Assembly (NCBI RefSeq): GCF_000226565.1
Contig: NC_016041.1
Coordinates: 3,100,001-3,164,000 of the forward strand
Source: Glaciecola nitratireducens FR1064
GTDB taxonomy: Bacteria > Pseudomonadota > Gammaproteobacteria > Enterobacterales > Alteromonadaceae
DNA: 64,000 nt
Direction of reading: 5' to 3'
Below are positions 1 to 9,336 of this stretch, in pieces; the first letter of the stretch is position 1, and each line of letters begins with the position of its first letter. The notes under the pieces are model-generated. The model was not told where the DNA came from. It worked only from the letters and a program-made list of their open reading frames with translations, and ran no database searches. Made by a program: the position numbers and the translations under genes.

Positions 1-348
1 TGCCTTATTCGAATCACCGCTCATAATCAAATCCACTGCGTGCACTCCAGCTCCCGCAGCATGCATTGCAGCATTAAGTGACTGTGGCATCATCAGCGTA
101 TCGTCATCTAACCATTTATGACCTTCTGTTGGCGCTTCTTTAATGATCTTATCTACGAAATGCTTGTCGTGAGCGCGATAAAGCTGGGCCAAATCGGCAG
201 GCGGCGTGTCAGCAAAGTGGATCGCAAACTCAACGCCTGATGAGATAATTTGATCGTTAATACTGTGTAACCTTGCTGGCTGTTCCGGATGTTCTGGGTC
301 CATATCGTGCAATAAGCACTTAGGGCTACTTATAAATGTAATTGGCAT
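1..348 (-). CDS. Histone deacetylase-like (AcuC/HDAC family) protein, 3' part missing
   Basis: This gene starts at 348 on the minus strand and runs off the left edge after 116 codons. The start region reads MPITFISSPKCLLHDMDP followed by EHPEQPARL, which matches the HDMGPGHPERPERL signature at the N terminus of arginase/deacetylase-fold histone deacetylases and AcuC proteins. These zinc enzymes remove acetyl groups from lysines or polyamines. The catalytic His-Asp zinc site lies beyond the edge and cannot be checked. Its ATG directly abuts the stop codon of the upstream acetyl-CoA hydrolase/GNAT gene, so the two are almost certainly co-transcribed and translationally coupled. The GAG of the Shine-Dalgarno sequence lies inside the end of the upstream gene. 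The family call is solid; the substrate is unknown. Confidence 0.85.
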   Translation of the reverse strand, partial: MPITFISSPKCLLHDMDPEHPEQPARLHSINDQIISSGVEFAIHFADTPPADLAQLYRAHDKHFVDKIIKEAPTEGHKWLDDDTLMMPQSLNAAMHAAGAGVHAVDLIMSGDSNKA

Positions 349-2193
349 TTAGCTCTCCTGTAAAAACAATACCAGTTCAACTTCTGCAGGATCTGGATTG
401 AATACGCGCTTGAATTGAAATTGCTCAAACACGGTGATCATCGGCTTATTTTCGCTGCGCACGTAAGCCACCATTTTAGACACACCTCTTTGCTGAGCAA
501 TGCTGATCATCTGCTTCATCAATCGAGATGCCATACCTTTACCTTGCTGGTTTTCGCGGGTAATAAAGGCAACCTCACATGAATTGTCAGGATTCAAATA
601 ATAACGCCCAACAGCTTCAATTTTAACGCTAGAACCTTGCTGATTCACTATTGTTAGCGCAATGTCCTTCGTTTGATCAACGCTCACTAGATCACACGAA
701 TTTTGCCTACTCATTCCCTGAGGCACGTAGTTGTAGCGTAAACGCAAAGTTTCTTTAGTATGTGAATAGAAAAATTCTTGAAGACGCCTTTCATCTGCCG
801 GGTTAAGTGGCCTCAGATAAAACATCTCGCCCTGAATTTCCATTTCTTGTAGCTGCAGTTCACCTAATTCGGGAATATCAGTAGGAAACTTAGTTTGATA
901 GTCGGGTACCCAATAGTGCTGCCGCACCGATTCTAATAACGCTTGTCTGAATTTGGGGTGCGCTACTCTTATCAACTCCAGCGCGCGCTCACGAATACTC
1001 TTACCTTTTAAACTCGCTACGCCAAATTCAGTCACAATATAATGCACGTTGCCGCGAGACGTAACGACGCCAGCGCCTTCCTTAATGTTCGCAACAATAC
1101 GAGAAACTGTTCCATTTTTTGCGGTTGAGGGCAATGCAATAATTGGCTTACCGCCCTTACTTAGTGTTGCTCCAGTGACAAAATCAACTTGACCACCAAT
1201 GCCACTGTAAAAATCGTGTCCTATTGAGTCGGCCACAACTTGACCCGTTAAGTCGACTTCCAACGCACTGTTAATGGAAACAAGATTATCGTTTTTAGCA
1301 ATATTAGTGGGTTTGTTGACATAGCTCGATGGGTAAAATTCAATGTGCGGATTGTTATGCACAAAATCATAAAGATGCTGCGTGCCCATGCAAAAACTGA
1401 CAACCGATTTACCTGGGTGAAAAGTTTTAGCGCGGTTATTGATAACGCCACTTCGAATTAACTCGATAACACCGTCACTGATCATTTCGCTGTGAATGCC
1501 CAAGTTTTTATGCTTCCCCAAATAGCTGAGTGTCGCATCCGGTATTTTACCTATACCCAATTGCAAAGTTGAACCATTATCCACCAGCATCGCCACGTAT
1601 TGACCGATACGCTCGTAAATGTCGCTCCTTTCAGCAGGCTTAATTTCCGGCAGCTTTTGCTCATGATGAATACATGCGGCAAATTCGGAAATGTGAAGAA
1701 AAGAATGTCCTGCAGTTCTCGGCATCTGCGGATTTATCTGGGCGACGATCTTTTTCGCAGAGCGTGCCGCAGACATCACAATATCAACTGACACACCAAG
1801 AGAACAATAGCCGAGTTGATCCGGCGGGCCAACCATAATAAGCGCAGCGTCTAAGGGTAAAATATCATTCGCAAACAAACTAGAAATTTCAGATAAAAAA
1901 CAAGGTGTGTAGTCTGCCCTGCCCTCGTCTACGGCTTGGCGAATTACCTTACCGTGAATAAAAAAGGTGTTTACTTTAAACTGTTGCTGGTGCTCTGGAA
2001 GTGCCCAACGTTCGTCAGACAAGGTGCCAATATGAGTCACTTCGATATCTTTAATCTTCTTGCCATTTTCGATCAAACTATCAACAAGTGCATTTGGAAT
2101 TGCGGCGTTAGAACCGAGAAAAATGCGGTCGCCCGACTTGATAATAGACGACCAATCAATTTGATTGTTGAACTGAGAGACAACTGATTGCAT
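349..2193 (-). CDS. Acetyl-CoA hydrolase/CoA-transferase fused to a GNAT acetyltransferase
   Basis: The 614-residue protein has two parts. Residues 1-435 are a class I CoA-transferase/acetyl-CoA hydrolase like 4-hydroxybutyrate CoA-transferase. They contain GIHSEM with the probable catalytic glutamate E236, the glycine-rich FYSGIGGQVDFVTGA at 328-342, and a late TEFGVASL. Residues 455-614 are a GNAT domain with the acetyl-CoA pyrophosphate loop NQQGKGMA near 548-555. The fusion could let acyl-CoA handling and protein or metabolite acetylation work together. The next gene is a histone-deacetylase-like protein with no gap, recalling the acetylase/deacetylase logic of Bacillus acuABC. The ATG at 2193 is preceded by a GGAAA sequence. 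The domain call is firm. Whether it is hydrolase or transferase, and the GNAT substrate, are open. Confidence 0.9.
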   Translation of the reverse strand: MQSVVSQFNNQIDWSSIIKSGDRIFLGSNAAIPNALVDSLIENGKKIKDIEVTHIGTLSDERWALPEHQQQFKVNTFFIHGKVIRQAVDEGRADYTPCFLSEISSLFANDILPLDAALIMVGPPDQLGYCSLGVSVDIVMSAARSAKKIVAQINPQMPRTAGHSFLHISEFAACIHHEQKLPEIKPAERSDIYERIGQYVAMLVDNGSTLQLGIGKIPDATLSYLGKHKNLGIHSEMISDGVIELIRSGVINNRAKTFHPGKSVVSFCMGTQHLYDFVHNNPHIEFYPSSYVNKPTNIAKNDNLVSINSALEVDLTGQVVADSIGHDFYSGIGGQVDFVTGATLSKGGKPIIALPSTAKNGTVSRIVANIKEGAGVVTSRGNVHYIVTEFGVASLKGKSIRERALELIRVAHPKFRQALLESVRQHYWVPDYQTKFPTDIPELGELQLQEMEIQGEMFYLRPLNPADERRLQEFFYSHTKETLRLRYNYVPQGMSRQNSCDLVSVDQTKDIALTIVNQQGSSVKIEAVGRYYLNPDNSCEVAFITRENQQGKGMASRLMKQMISIAQQRGVSKMVAYVRSENKPMITVFEQFQFKRVFNPDPAEVELVLFLQES

Positions 2194-2419
2194 GAATATT
2201 TTCCATAAAAAGGGGGGAAACTAAGAACCTCCCTTATGATAATGAATTCAATGTCTATGTGCATTGATCTGAACCAAACTTGCGCGTTAAATATTCGCTA
2301 GTTGGTATGCACTAACCATAGTCTTATTTTCCAACGAACTCAAAGTAAGCCAAGCAACATACTTCGCTTACTCCTACATTTAACTGCGTATTTGTTGCAA
2401 GCGCCGAATTTCAGCAAGA

Positions 2420-3565
2420 CTAGCTGCCGATGCTATAGCTTAATTCTGAGCCTCTTTTTCCATCTATAAACTCAGCAAAACTATCCAGCGTGGTTTGCGC
2501 AATATTACTCAAAGCCTCTTTTGTTAAAAATCCTTGATGTGAAGTAATTACCACATTATTAAAAGTAGTTAGCCTTGCGAAGACGTCATCGGTGATAACT
2601 TCTCCACTTTTATCATGAAAGAAAATACTCGCTTCTTCTTCATATACATCCAGACCCGCCGAGCCAATTTGCCCAGACTTCAAACCTTGAACCAATGCCT
2701 TTGTATCAATTAGCCCGCCTCTGCTTGTATTGATTATCATCACCTTCTCTTTCATTTTATTAAGCGCATTTTCATCAATCACATGCTGCGTTTGCTTTGT
2801 TAAAGGTGCGTGAAGCGTAATTATGTCGCTCGATTCAAGAAGTTGATCCAGGGAGACAAAGTTCACATTTGGATTAGCCTGAAACGCTTCATCGACGTTT
2901 ATATCGTAAGCCAGCACCTTGCAACCAAAACCAAGTAGAATATTAATTAAACAACGACCAATTTTTCCGACACCAATAACCCCAACCGTTTTGCCGAACA
3001 TATCGAAGCCTACAAGCCCATCTAAAACATACTGCCCATTTTTATTCCGCATATACGCCTGATGTAGCTTCCGATTGAGCATCATCATCAGTGCGACGGT
3101 GTGCTCAGCCACTGCATAAGGTGAATATTCAGGCACCCGCACGACATCGATTTTATGCTTTTTGCAGGCTTCTAAATCAACATTGTTAAACCCCGCACAA
3201 CGCAAAGCGATAAGCTTTACGCCATATGCCGCTAACTTCGCGATAACGGGTTCGTTGCATTCATCGTTAACAAAAACGCAAACCGCTAAGCATCCTTTAG
3301 CCTGAATAGCAGATACTAAATTTAATGAGCTTGGTATATTGATGGCTTGAATATGCGAATGGAACTCACCGTCGAACGCAGCAATATCGTATGAGCGTGC
3401 ATCGAACATGGCAACTTTAAGCTGTTTTTTTGCATTGTAACCAAAGGATTCTTGCTGAACTTCCAGAGCTTCTATAATTTGTTGGTAAGCAGCAGCGGAT
3501 ATACCTTCATACTGTGCGAGTAACTCATTAATAAACTTCATTCGTTCTTTATCTTGGATGCTCAT
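2420..3565 (-). CDS. D-lactate dehydrogenase-like 2-hydroxyacid dehydrogenase
   Basis: This is an NAD-dependent D-2-hydroxyacid dehydrogenase, a cytoplasmic enzyme that interconverts 2-oxo acids and D-2-hydroxy acids such as pyruvate and D-lactate. Numbering from the longest reading frame, the Rossmann motif GVIGVGKIG is at 205-213. The likely catalytic residues are R292 (NTSRGG), E319 (DVYEE) and H353 (SHQGF). The core from KVAMFDARSYD onward matches LdhA in length, but about 48 extra N-terminal residues precede it. I start at the ATG at 3565, because CAAGGAAAG lies just upstream of two successive ATGs (3568 and 3565); the longer frame needs a TTG start. The LdhA-like subclass is likely; substrate preference is not provable here. 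Confidence 0.88.
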   Translation of the reverse strand: MSIQDKERMKFINELLAQYEGISAAAYQQIIEALEVQQESFGYNAKKQLKVAMFDARSYDIAAFDGEFHSHIQAINIPSSLNLVSAIQAKGCLAVCVFVNDECNEPVIAKLAAYGVKLIALRCAGFNNVDLEACKKHKIDVVRVPEYSPYAVAEHTVALMMMLNRKLHQAYMRNKNGQYVLDGLVGFDMFGKTVGVIGVGKIGRCLINILLGFGCKVLAYDINVDEAFQANPNVNFVSLDQLLESSDIITLHAPLTKQTQHVIDENALNKMKEKVMIINTSRGGLIDTKALVQGLKSGQIGSAGLDVYEEEASIFFHDKSGEVITDDVFARLTTFNNVVITSHQGFLTKEALSNIAQTTLDSFAEFIDGKRGSELSYSIGS

Positions 3566-3708
3566 CATCTTTCCTTGTGCTTTACGAAGGTGCAAAAATT
3601 TAAAACTCTGTATGTTGTAAACTCATTATAGATGCTAATGGCTAGTGTAGTGTTCGGTCAAAAAAGGTATTTGAAAAAGGTCGGCGCTTAGTGTTGCTAA
3701 AAAATATG

Positions 3709-4203
3709 TCAAGCAACAAAACGCATAGCCACATTACATCTTTCATAACTTTTGCCGTAGTTTTGCATTATCTCATTATCGTGTATGAAGCCATTCTTCT
3801 CGTAAAGATGGATAGCAGCTTCACATTTTGCATTAGTAAGCAAAAACAAACAGCTAACCTGCATTTTAATCGCTTCCTGAATAACATAGCGAAGCAACAC
3901 CTCACCCACTTTTAGCCCGCGCACCGTCTCTAAAACCCCCATTTTTGTCAATTCAAAATTGCCATCACCTTTATTTAATAAGGCACAGGCACCGACAATA
4001 CCGAGTGTTGAATGCTTTGCGAACCAAATTTTGCCGCCTTTATCAATAATGTATTTGCGTGGCTGCTGCAGTACTTGCTTGTCGATGTCTTCCAGTATAA
4101 ACATCGCATTTATCCACTGCGCATTAATGCTTTCAAAGTGAGGAGCAAGTTGGTCGCTAAAAGGGAGAATTTCAATTTTATCGTTCATTGCTGCTGTGTC
4201 CAT
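3709..4203 (-). CDS. GNAT family N-acetyltransferase
   Basis: The 164-residue protein has the single-domain GNAT layout: a beta strand region KMGVLETVRGLKVGEVLLRYVI carrying the acetyl-CoA loop RGLKVG, then CLFLLTNAKCEAAIHLYEKNGF, the usual motif B (ALYEKxGF). It should transfer an acetyl group from acetyl-CoA to a small molecule or a protein N terminus. It stands alone between the 2-hydroxyacid dehydrogenase and the diguanylate cyclase, 113 bp upstream of the former on the same strand. Nothing in the context suggests the substrate. Confidence 0.8.
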   Translation of the reverse strand: MDTAAMNDKIEILPFSDQLAPHFESINAQWINAMFILEDIDKQVLQQPRKYIIDKGGKIWFAKHSTLGIVGACALLNKGDGNFELTKMGVLETVRGLKVGEVLLRYVIQEAIKMQVSCLFLLTNAKCEAAIHLYEKNGFIHDNEIMQNYGKSYERCNVAMRFVA

Positions 4204-4550
4204 TTAGTGCTTTTTCATTGTTCTTTATTTATTTTCGAAAATAGAACGGGTTACATGTTTTATTGAAGTCACTTCAAAATAATCAACATGCACGCCGACT
4301 TCTCACGTCTAAACTTCGACCTCGGTAGTGTGGCCAAAAGTCAGTTTGAGAATATTAATAGAGTGCCTTCAATAGATTACCGTTGATAAAGTAAAGCACT
4401 GGTAAAAGGAGTCAAGCAGATAAATGGAGAACCCAGTAAATTTAGCCGCCAGACCACTACAGAAAAAAAATATACGCGATTTATCATCGCACAGCGCATA
4501 AGAATAAATTAGTATACGCATCACAGGTTCGGATTTTACGAGATTTACCG
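4204..4550. other. Intergenic region between divergent genes
   Basis: This 347 bp stretch separates a minus-strand GNAT gene from the plus-strand diguanylate cyclase and must carry both promoters. I see no clear operator or terminator. The only coding candidate is a 25-codon open frame listed separately. Confidence 0.5.
4424..4501 (+). CDS. Possible small ORF or leader peptide, 25 aa
   Basis: An ATG at 4424 is preceded by AAAAGGAG at 4404-4411, a good Shine-Dalgarno sequence but about 12 bases away. The frame reads MENPVNLAARPLQKK and ends at 4501. It lies 50 bp ahead of the diguanylate cyclase, so it could be a leader peptide or chance. There is no homology that I can recognise. Confidence 0.15.
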   Translation: MENPVNLAARPLQKKNIRDLSSHSA

Positions 4551-5804
4551 ATGAAGTATAAAGTTTTGCTAATTGAACACGACATTGTGAATTTACGAGT
4601 GCTCAAGCGCGTCATCGGCAAAGCCAATCTAGATGTCATTAGCGCTACGACCTTAACCCAAGCAAAAGCTATTTTTAGCAATACCTCACCCGAAGCCTAT
4701 TTATGCGCAGTTGTAGACTACAATCTACCTGATGCGCAACACGGGGAAGCAATTGATTTCGCAATTGATTCATTCATACCTGTCGTGGTTATTACATCAA
4801 GCACAGAAGATGATGTTAGAAACAATATCCTGAGTAAAGCGGTCGTCGACTACATCCCCAAAAAGAATGCACAGATATACGAATATCTAAGCAGGCTGTT
4901 AATTCGCTTAGAAAAAAATAAAAACATTGGTGTACTGGTAGTTGATTCCCAAAGAAAACAACGAAATGCAATGACCTCACTCTTAAAACGGCACAACTTT
5001 ATTACTCATGAGCGCCCAAACGCCGAGTCACTTAACAATTATCTGAGTGAACACGCTGATATTAAACTTATGATTATAGACAACGACCTTAAAAATGAAG
5101 CAGGTGTTGATGTCGTCGCCGACGTGCGCAAACATTTCCACAAGGACACGTTAAGTATAATTGGCTCATCATCAAGCTCCGCAACCGAGGCTTCTTCGAG
5201 AGCGCTAGCAAACTTTATCAAAAGCGGCGCGGATGATTATCTAGCAAAGCCCTATTGCCATGAAGAGTTCTTTGTTCGGGTTATTCAAAATATAGAATAT
5301 TTAGAGCAAATTGAGCTAATTCGAAAGACAGCAAACGCCGACTATCTGACTGGCTTGCCCAACCGCCGACACTTCTTTTCGCAAGTAAATGAGTATCTAA
5401 ATCGCGATTTAGAGCACAAAACACTAGCGCTAATGGACCTGGATTTTTTTAAAACAGTTAACGATAGCTATGGCCATGACCACGGGGATATTGTACTAAA
5501 AGAGTTCTCTAAATTATTGGCTAAACATTTCAGCACACAGTGTATCTCGCGCTTTGGCGGAGAGGAATTTTGTGTATTTTTACCTAATGTAAGTTTAGAA
5601 GAGGCCATCCCTCTGCTAGACAGCTTTCGCGTAGCCGTCAGCAAAAAACGCTTCATCCGTAAGGGTGTCGGAATTAACTGTACTGTAAGTATAGGCGTTA
5701 CAAGCAAATTCAAACGTAAAGTTGAATCGATGCTTGGCTATGCAGATGAAAACCTATACAAAGCAAAAGACGGCGGCAGAAACTGTATTATAGGCGACGG
5801 ATGA
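4551..5804 (+). CDS. Double-receiver response regulator with GGDEF domain (diguanylate cyclase)
   Basis: The 417-residue cytoplasmic protein has two CheY-like receiver domains followed by a GGDEF domain that should make cyclic di-GMP from two GTP. Receiver 1 covers about residues 3-120, with D56 as phospho-acceptor and K104. Receiver 2 covers about 126-250, with D177 and K233, but its acidic pocket looks reduced (VVDSQ). The GGDEF domain starts at DYLTGLPNRRHF (264) and keeps the active GGEEF signature at 336-340. No RxxD inhibitory site is visible before the GGEEF, so product feedback is probably weak or absent. No partner histidine kinase is adjacent. The arrangement resembles PleD, although the second receiver here may only serve in dimerisation. 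Confidence 0.9.
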   Translation: MKYKVLLIEHDIVNLRVLKRVIGKANLDVISATTLTQAKAIFSNTSPEAYLCAVVDYNLPDAQHGEAIDFAIDSFIPVVVITSSTEDDVRNNILSKAVVDYIPKKNAQIYEYLSRLLIRLEKNKNIGVLVVDSQRKQRNAMTSLLKRHNFITHERPNAESLNNYLSEHADIKLMIIDNDLKNEAGVDVVADVRKHFHKDTLSIIGSSSSSATEASSRALANFIKSGADDYLAKPYCHEEFFVRVIQNIEYLEQIELIRKTANADYLTGLPNRRHFFSQVNEYLNRDLEHKTLALMDLDFFKTVNDSYGHDHGDIVLKEFSKLLAKHFSTQCISRFGGEEFCVFLPNVSLEEAIPLLDSFRVAVSKKRFIRKGVGINCTVSIGVTSKFKRKVESMLGYADENLYKAKDGGRNCIIGDG

Positions 5805-6169
5805 GTTCTTAAGCAAAAAAGCGGTATTTATTAGCGATCACAAACTGACCCAGTTCACACCAATAATAAAAGCGATATTTGTTTTCTTCTTAGAAAGCTA
5901 GAATACGCAGCTTCAACATACTGCATAGATAGTTAAAACCTAAAAATGCGCCCTGCAACCTCACTTCCGTATCATAATATTTACAATCGCGTGTTTTTGA
6001 TTAAATTGCGACTGTGCCTCAGGGTGCCCTTCTCGGGTAATTTTTAGCGAAATAACCTAAACTGCGCCCATCAAAATTTGGCGCCAAGCGCGTCTATATT
6101 TTCACATAACAATTAATACGTAGTAATTAATACACAATAATTAATACACAATGATAAAGAGAGGGAACA
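5805..6169. other. Intergenic region upstream of hppD
   Basis: These 365 bp hold the hppD promoter region. A three-fold repetition of AATTAATAC lies at about 6112-6149, ending just before the Shine-Dalgarno GAGAGGG. No clear TyrR or other operator is recognisable. A small imperfect hairpin (GCCCTTCTCGGGT) lies near 6028-6040. Confidence 0.4.
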
Positions 6170-7270
6170 ATGGCAGACTTATTTGAAAATCCAGTGGGCT
6201 TAGATGGATTTGAATTCATCGAATTTTCTTCTCCTGAAAAAGGCCACCTAGAAAAAGTATTTACTGTGATGGGCTTTACCCACATTGCTAATCACCGCAC
6301 TAAAGACGCGCAGCTATGGCGCCAAGGCGGTATCAATCTTATCGCTAACTACGAGCCAAAATCAGCAGCTTCGTACTTTGCACGTGAGCACGGTCCATCT
6401 GCCTGTGGTATGGGTTTTCGCGTTAAGAATGCTGTAAAAGCATATAAATATTTATTGGCACAAGGTGCAGAACCGGTGCAGGTAGAAACAGGTCCGATGG
6501 AGCTTCGTTTGCCCGCTATCCGTGGTATCGGCAACGCTATCATTTATTTGATCGACCGTTATGGCGACAGCTTATCAATTTACGACATCGACTTTGACTA
6601 TATTGAAGGCGTTGATCGCAACCCAGTAGGCGCAGGCTTTAAAGTTATCGACCACTTGACGCACAACGTTTATGGCGGCCGAATGAAATATTGGGCTGAT
6701 TTTTATGAAAAGTTATTCAACTTTAAAGAAATTCGCTTCTTCGACATCAAAGGTGAATACACTGGTTTGACGTCGAAAGCACTGACAGCGCCAGACGGCA
6801 AAATTCGCATTCCTTTGAACGAAGAAGGCGAAGGCGGTAAAGGACAAATTGAAGAGTTCTTGCGCGCATTTAATGGCGAAGGCATCCAGCATATCGCTTT
6901 TAGCTGTGACGATTTACTGGCCTGTTGGGATCGCCTGAAAGACATGGGAATGCCTTTCATGACTGCACCACCAGCAACCTATTACGAGCTTTTAGAAGGC
7001 CGCTTACCAAATCATGGCGAATCAGTTGAGGAGCTACAAACTCGCGGTATCTTAATGGATGGCACGACAGAAGACGGCCCGCGCTTGCTGCTTCAAATAT
7101 TCTCTGAAACACAGCTAGGCCCGGTATTCTTTGAATTTATTCAACGCAAAGGTGACGACGGTTTCGGTGAAGGTAACTTCAAAGCCCTATTCGAATCTAT
7201 TGAACGTGATCAAATTAATCGCGGTGTGTTGGACACAAGTAAAAAAACTGAGGAAAAGGAGGGCGTATGA
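6170..7270 (+). CDS. hppD: 4-hydroxyphenylpyruvate dioxygenase
   Basis: This iron(II) enzyme converts 4-hydroxyphenylpyruvate to homogentisate in tyrosine breakdown. The 366-residue protein has the two-module VOC fold. The facial triad is visible as H162 ([10 protein letters not shown]), H241 ([10 protein letters not shown]) and E322 ([12 protein letters not shown]). The C terminus keeps the [18 protein letters not shown] helix that closes the active site. Length and motifs fit bacterial HPPDs well. The start has a good Shine-Dalgarno sequence (GAGAGGG). The stop overlaps the next gene by 4 bp (ATGA), so both are translated from one message. Homogentisate 1,2-dioxygenase is not in the window. 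Confidence 0.96.
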   Translation: MADLFENPVGLDGFEFIEFSSPEKGHLEKVFTVMGFTHIANHRTKDAQLWRQGGINLIANYEPKSAASYFAREHGPSACGMGFRVKNAVKAYKYLLAQGAEPVQVETGPMELRLPAIRGIGNAIIYLIDRYGDSLSIYDIDFDYIEGVDRNPVGAGFKVIDHLTHNVYGGRMKYWADFYEKLFNFKEIRFFDIKGEYTGLTSKALTAPDGKIRIPLNEEGEGGKGQIEEFLRAFNGEGIQHIAFSCDDLLACWDRLKDMGMPFMTAPPATYYELLEGRLPNHGESVEELQTRGILMDGTTEDGPRLLLQIFSETQLGPVFFEFIQRKGDDGFGEGNFKALFESIERDQINRGVLDTSKKTEEKEGV

Positions 7271-7818
7271 GCCACCCAATTCAGCTAAATGGCTTTCATC
7301 ATGTAGCTTATCGCTGCAAGGATGCGAAGGAAACCGTTGAGTTTTATCAAAACGTATTGGGTATGGATTTTCAGCTAGCGATAGCTGAAGATCACGTTCC
7401 CTCTACTGGTGCCTACGACCCCTACATGCATATTTTCATGGATGCAGGAAATGGTAACGTTTTAGCATTTTTTGAGCTGCCAGAACAACCTGATATGGAT
7501 CGCGACCAAAACACCCCTAAATGGGTACAGCACATCGCGATTAAGGTTGATAGCTTAGAAGCATTAGAAGCAGCGAAGGCATCGATTGAGAGTCACGGCA
7601 TCGATGTTATTGGACCGACTAATCATGGCATATTCAAGTCGATCTACTTCTTCGATCCAAACGGTCATCGTTTAGAACTCGCTGCGAACACGCACACCAG
7701 TGAGCAGATGCAAGAGCTACATAGAGTTGCCCCTGACATGCTGGAAGAATGGAGCAAAACTAAAAAAGCACCGCGACATGCTGCTTGGCTGCATGAGAAA
7801 ATTGCTAACGATAAATAG
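7267..7818 (+). CDS. VOC-family (glyoxalase-like) protein coupled to hppD
   Basis: The 183-residue protein begins with [18 protein letters not shown] and contains [14 protein letters not shown] and [13 protein letters not shown], the paired beta-alpha-beta-beta-beta modules of the vicinal oxygen chelate superfamily. Candidate metal ligands are H11/H12, the histidine of VQHIA and the glutamate of RLELA. The start overlaps the hppD stop (ATGA), so it probably acts on an aromatic intermediate of tyrosine breakdown or on a related toxic aldehyde. The exact reaction cannot be read from the sequence. A strong terminator follows 16 bp after the stop. Confidence 0.82.
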   Translation: MSHPIQLNGFHHVAYRCKDAKETVEFYQNVLGMDFQLAIAEDHVPSTGAYDPYMHIFMDAGNGNVLAFFELPEQPDMDRDQNTPKWVQHIAIKVDSLEALEAAKASIESHGIDVIGPTNHGIFKSIYFFDPNGHRLELAANTHTSEQMQELHRVAPDMLEEWSKTKKAPRHAAWLHEKIANDK

Positions 7819-7834
7819 TATTTAACGTCGCAAT

Positions 7835-7870
7835 AAAAAGGCAGCGCTTCGGAGAAGCGCTGCCTTTTTT
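7835..7870 (+). terminator. Rho-independent terminator after hppD-VOC operon
   Basis: The arms AGGCAGCGCTTC and GAAGCGCTGCCT form a perfect GC-rich stem with a GGA loop, followed by a run of T. A-rich and T-rich flanks on both sides mean it could also act on minus-strand transcripts. Confidence 0.93.
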
Positions 7871-7994
7871 GCTTGTAACAATCAATACTAGCAGGCTCTA
7901 TATCTATTTACAGTATTAGTGAAGAAACTGTACTCTACTACAATGCTGAATGCTATTTGATGCATAGACATTCAAAAACCTAACAATTTACTAC

Positions 7995-9326
7995 CTAAAT
8001 ACTGTTTAACTCAATTTGCAACTGTTCAGTTTCATACTTTTCTCTGCCAACAAACTGCTTCCATTGCTGAGCAGCGGCCCTGCTGGACTTAAATTCCTCA
8101 GCCTTAGCTAATTCATCCAAGGCTTTTACAAAGTCTTTCTGATTGTAATACGCCAAGCCAAGAAGCATATGAACCGAACCTTGGTTACTCAAACCACCTT
8201 TTTCAATAGCCGCATTCGATGAGGCAATCGCGCTATCGAATTTATCACTATTATAATAAAGGTGGGCAAGCTGCGCATCGAGCTCGCCGTCTTCCGCTAA
8301 TTCAGCAGCTTCGATTAACACAGGAATCGCTTTGTATTGCTCTTTTGCCGACGTCCAGCAAATGGATAAGAACTTAAGATTGCGTAGGTTGCGTTCAAGC
8401 AGGCCATTTTTAAGCGCTTGGTCCATTAGCGCAGCAGCTTTAAACGGCGCCTCGTGGTAATAATACAACTGTGCAAAGTTAAATATATCTGACGCAGATT
8501 CGACATAGCCTAACTGGTAGGCGCTTTCCATCATGGCTAGCTGACGTTTTTCTTGGCCAAGTTCACCGTACATGCCCGCTAGCTGTATCCAGTATTTTGG
8601 GTTGTCGTACAGGCGGATCATTTTAGCCAATATCTCTTTTACTTTTTCGGGCTGCTTCATTTCATAATAAACCGCGCGCTGCAGAATCAACCAAGATTCG
8701 TCAGGCAAGTACCCTTCCGCTTCATGGCCGTCTATCGCTAACTCAATATATCGAGCCGATTCAGCGTAATTTTTATTCTGATAATGCGCTTGCGCTTTTA
8801 GAACATAGTTTTTAGGTGGAATGACACCGTTATTAAGCGCCTCCCACTGCTCTAGCTTCTCGATGCTCTTTTCGAACTTGCCTGTGGCCATGTAAAGCTG
8901 CGCCAAAGTAAACAGCGTTGTCTGCTCAAACTTTTCTGGGATGGGGTCTTGAGCCGCCGCTAACTCAAAGCTTTCAATCGATTTTTCAAGATCTTCATTG
9001 TTGTAATAAATAAAGCCGTAAAAGTTATACATCATCGACTTTTCGTAACCGTTCATCGAGCTGTCTTTATCTCTCACTTCGTCCAGTATTGCGATCGCTT
9101 CAGCAACATTGCCTGCATCGCCTGCAGTTTGTGCGCGGGATAGCTGCTCATACACTCTGGAGCGTAGTGCAGGTACACGTCTGGTTTTACGTTCGCCAGG
9201 CGAGATTTCAGAAGACTCTGCGGCCTCAGTATCTTGTGCTAACGCCACATTATTCAACGATGAAATTAGAAACACTGTCGTAAAGGCTAATGCTATCGAT
9301 AAAAGCAAAGAGATTTTATTTTTCAT
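7995..9326 (-). CDS. Periplasmic TPR-repeat protein of the TonB/TtpC system
   Basis: I take the start at 9326 because GGGG (9333-9336) sits ahead of three successive ATGs; the longer frame starts with TTG. The N terminus MKNKISLLLSIALAFTTVFL ends in a signal peptidase I site (ALA-QD), so the protein is exported. The rest is helical with repeated tetratricopeptide units, such as NFYGFIYYNNEDLEKSIESF, TLAQLYMATGKFEKSIEKL and LGLAYYNQKDFVKALDEL. It is the last gene of the DUF3450-ttpC-exbB-exbD-tonB operon, starting a few bases after the tonB stop. TPR proteins in this position are known from Vibrio TonB2 clusters, where they are thought to help complex assembly. Family and context are clear; its precise partner is not. 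Confidence 0.85.
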   Translation of the reverse strand: MKNKISLLLSIALAFTTVFLISSLNNVALAQDTEAAESSEISPGERKTRRVPALRSRVYEQLSRAQTAGDAGNVAEAIAILDEVRDKDSSMNGYEKSMMYNFYGFIYYNNEDLEKSIESFELAAAQDPIPEKFEQTTLFTLAQLYMATGKFEKSIEKLEQWEALNNGVIPPKNYVLKAQAHYQNKNYAESARYIELAIDGHEAEGYLPDESWLILQRAVYYEMKQPEKVKEILAKMIRLYDNPKYWIQLAGMYGELGQEKRQLAMMESAYQLGYVESASDIFNFAQLYYYHEAPFKAAALMDQALKNGLLERNLRNLKFLSICWTSAKEQYKAIPVLIEAAELAEDGELDAQLAHLYYNSDKFDSAIASSNAAIEKGGLSNQGSVHMLLGLAYYNQKDFVKALDELAKAEEFKSSRAAAQQWKQFVGREKYETEQLQIELNSI

Positions 9327-9336
9327 CATCATCCCC

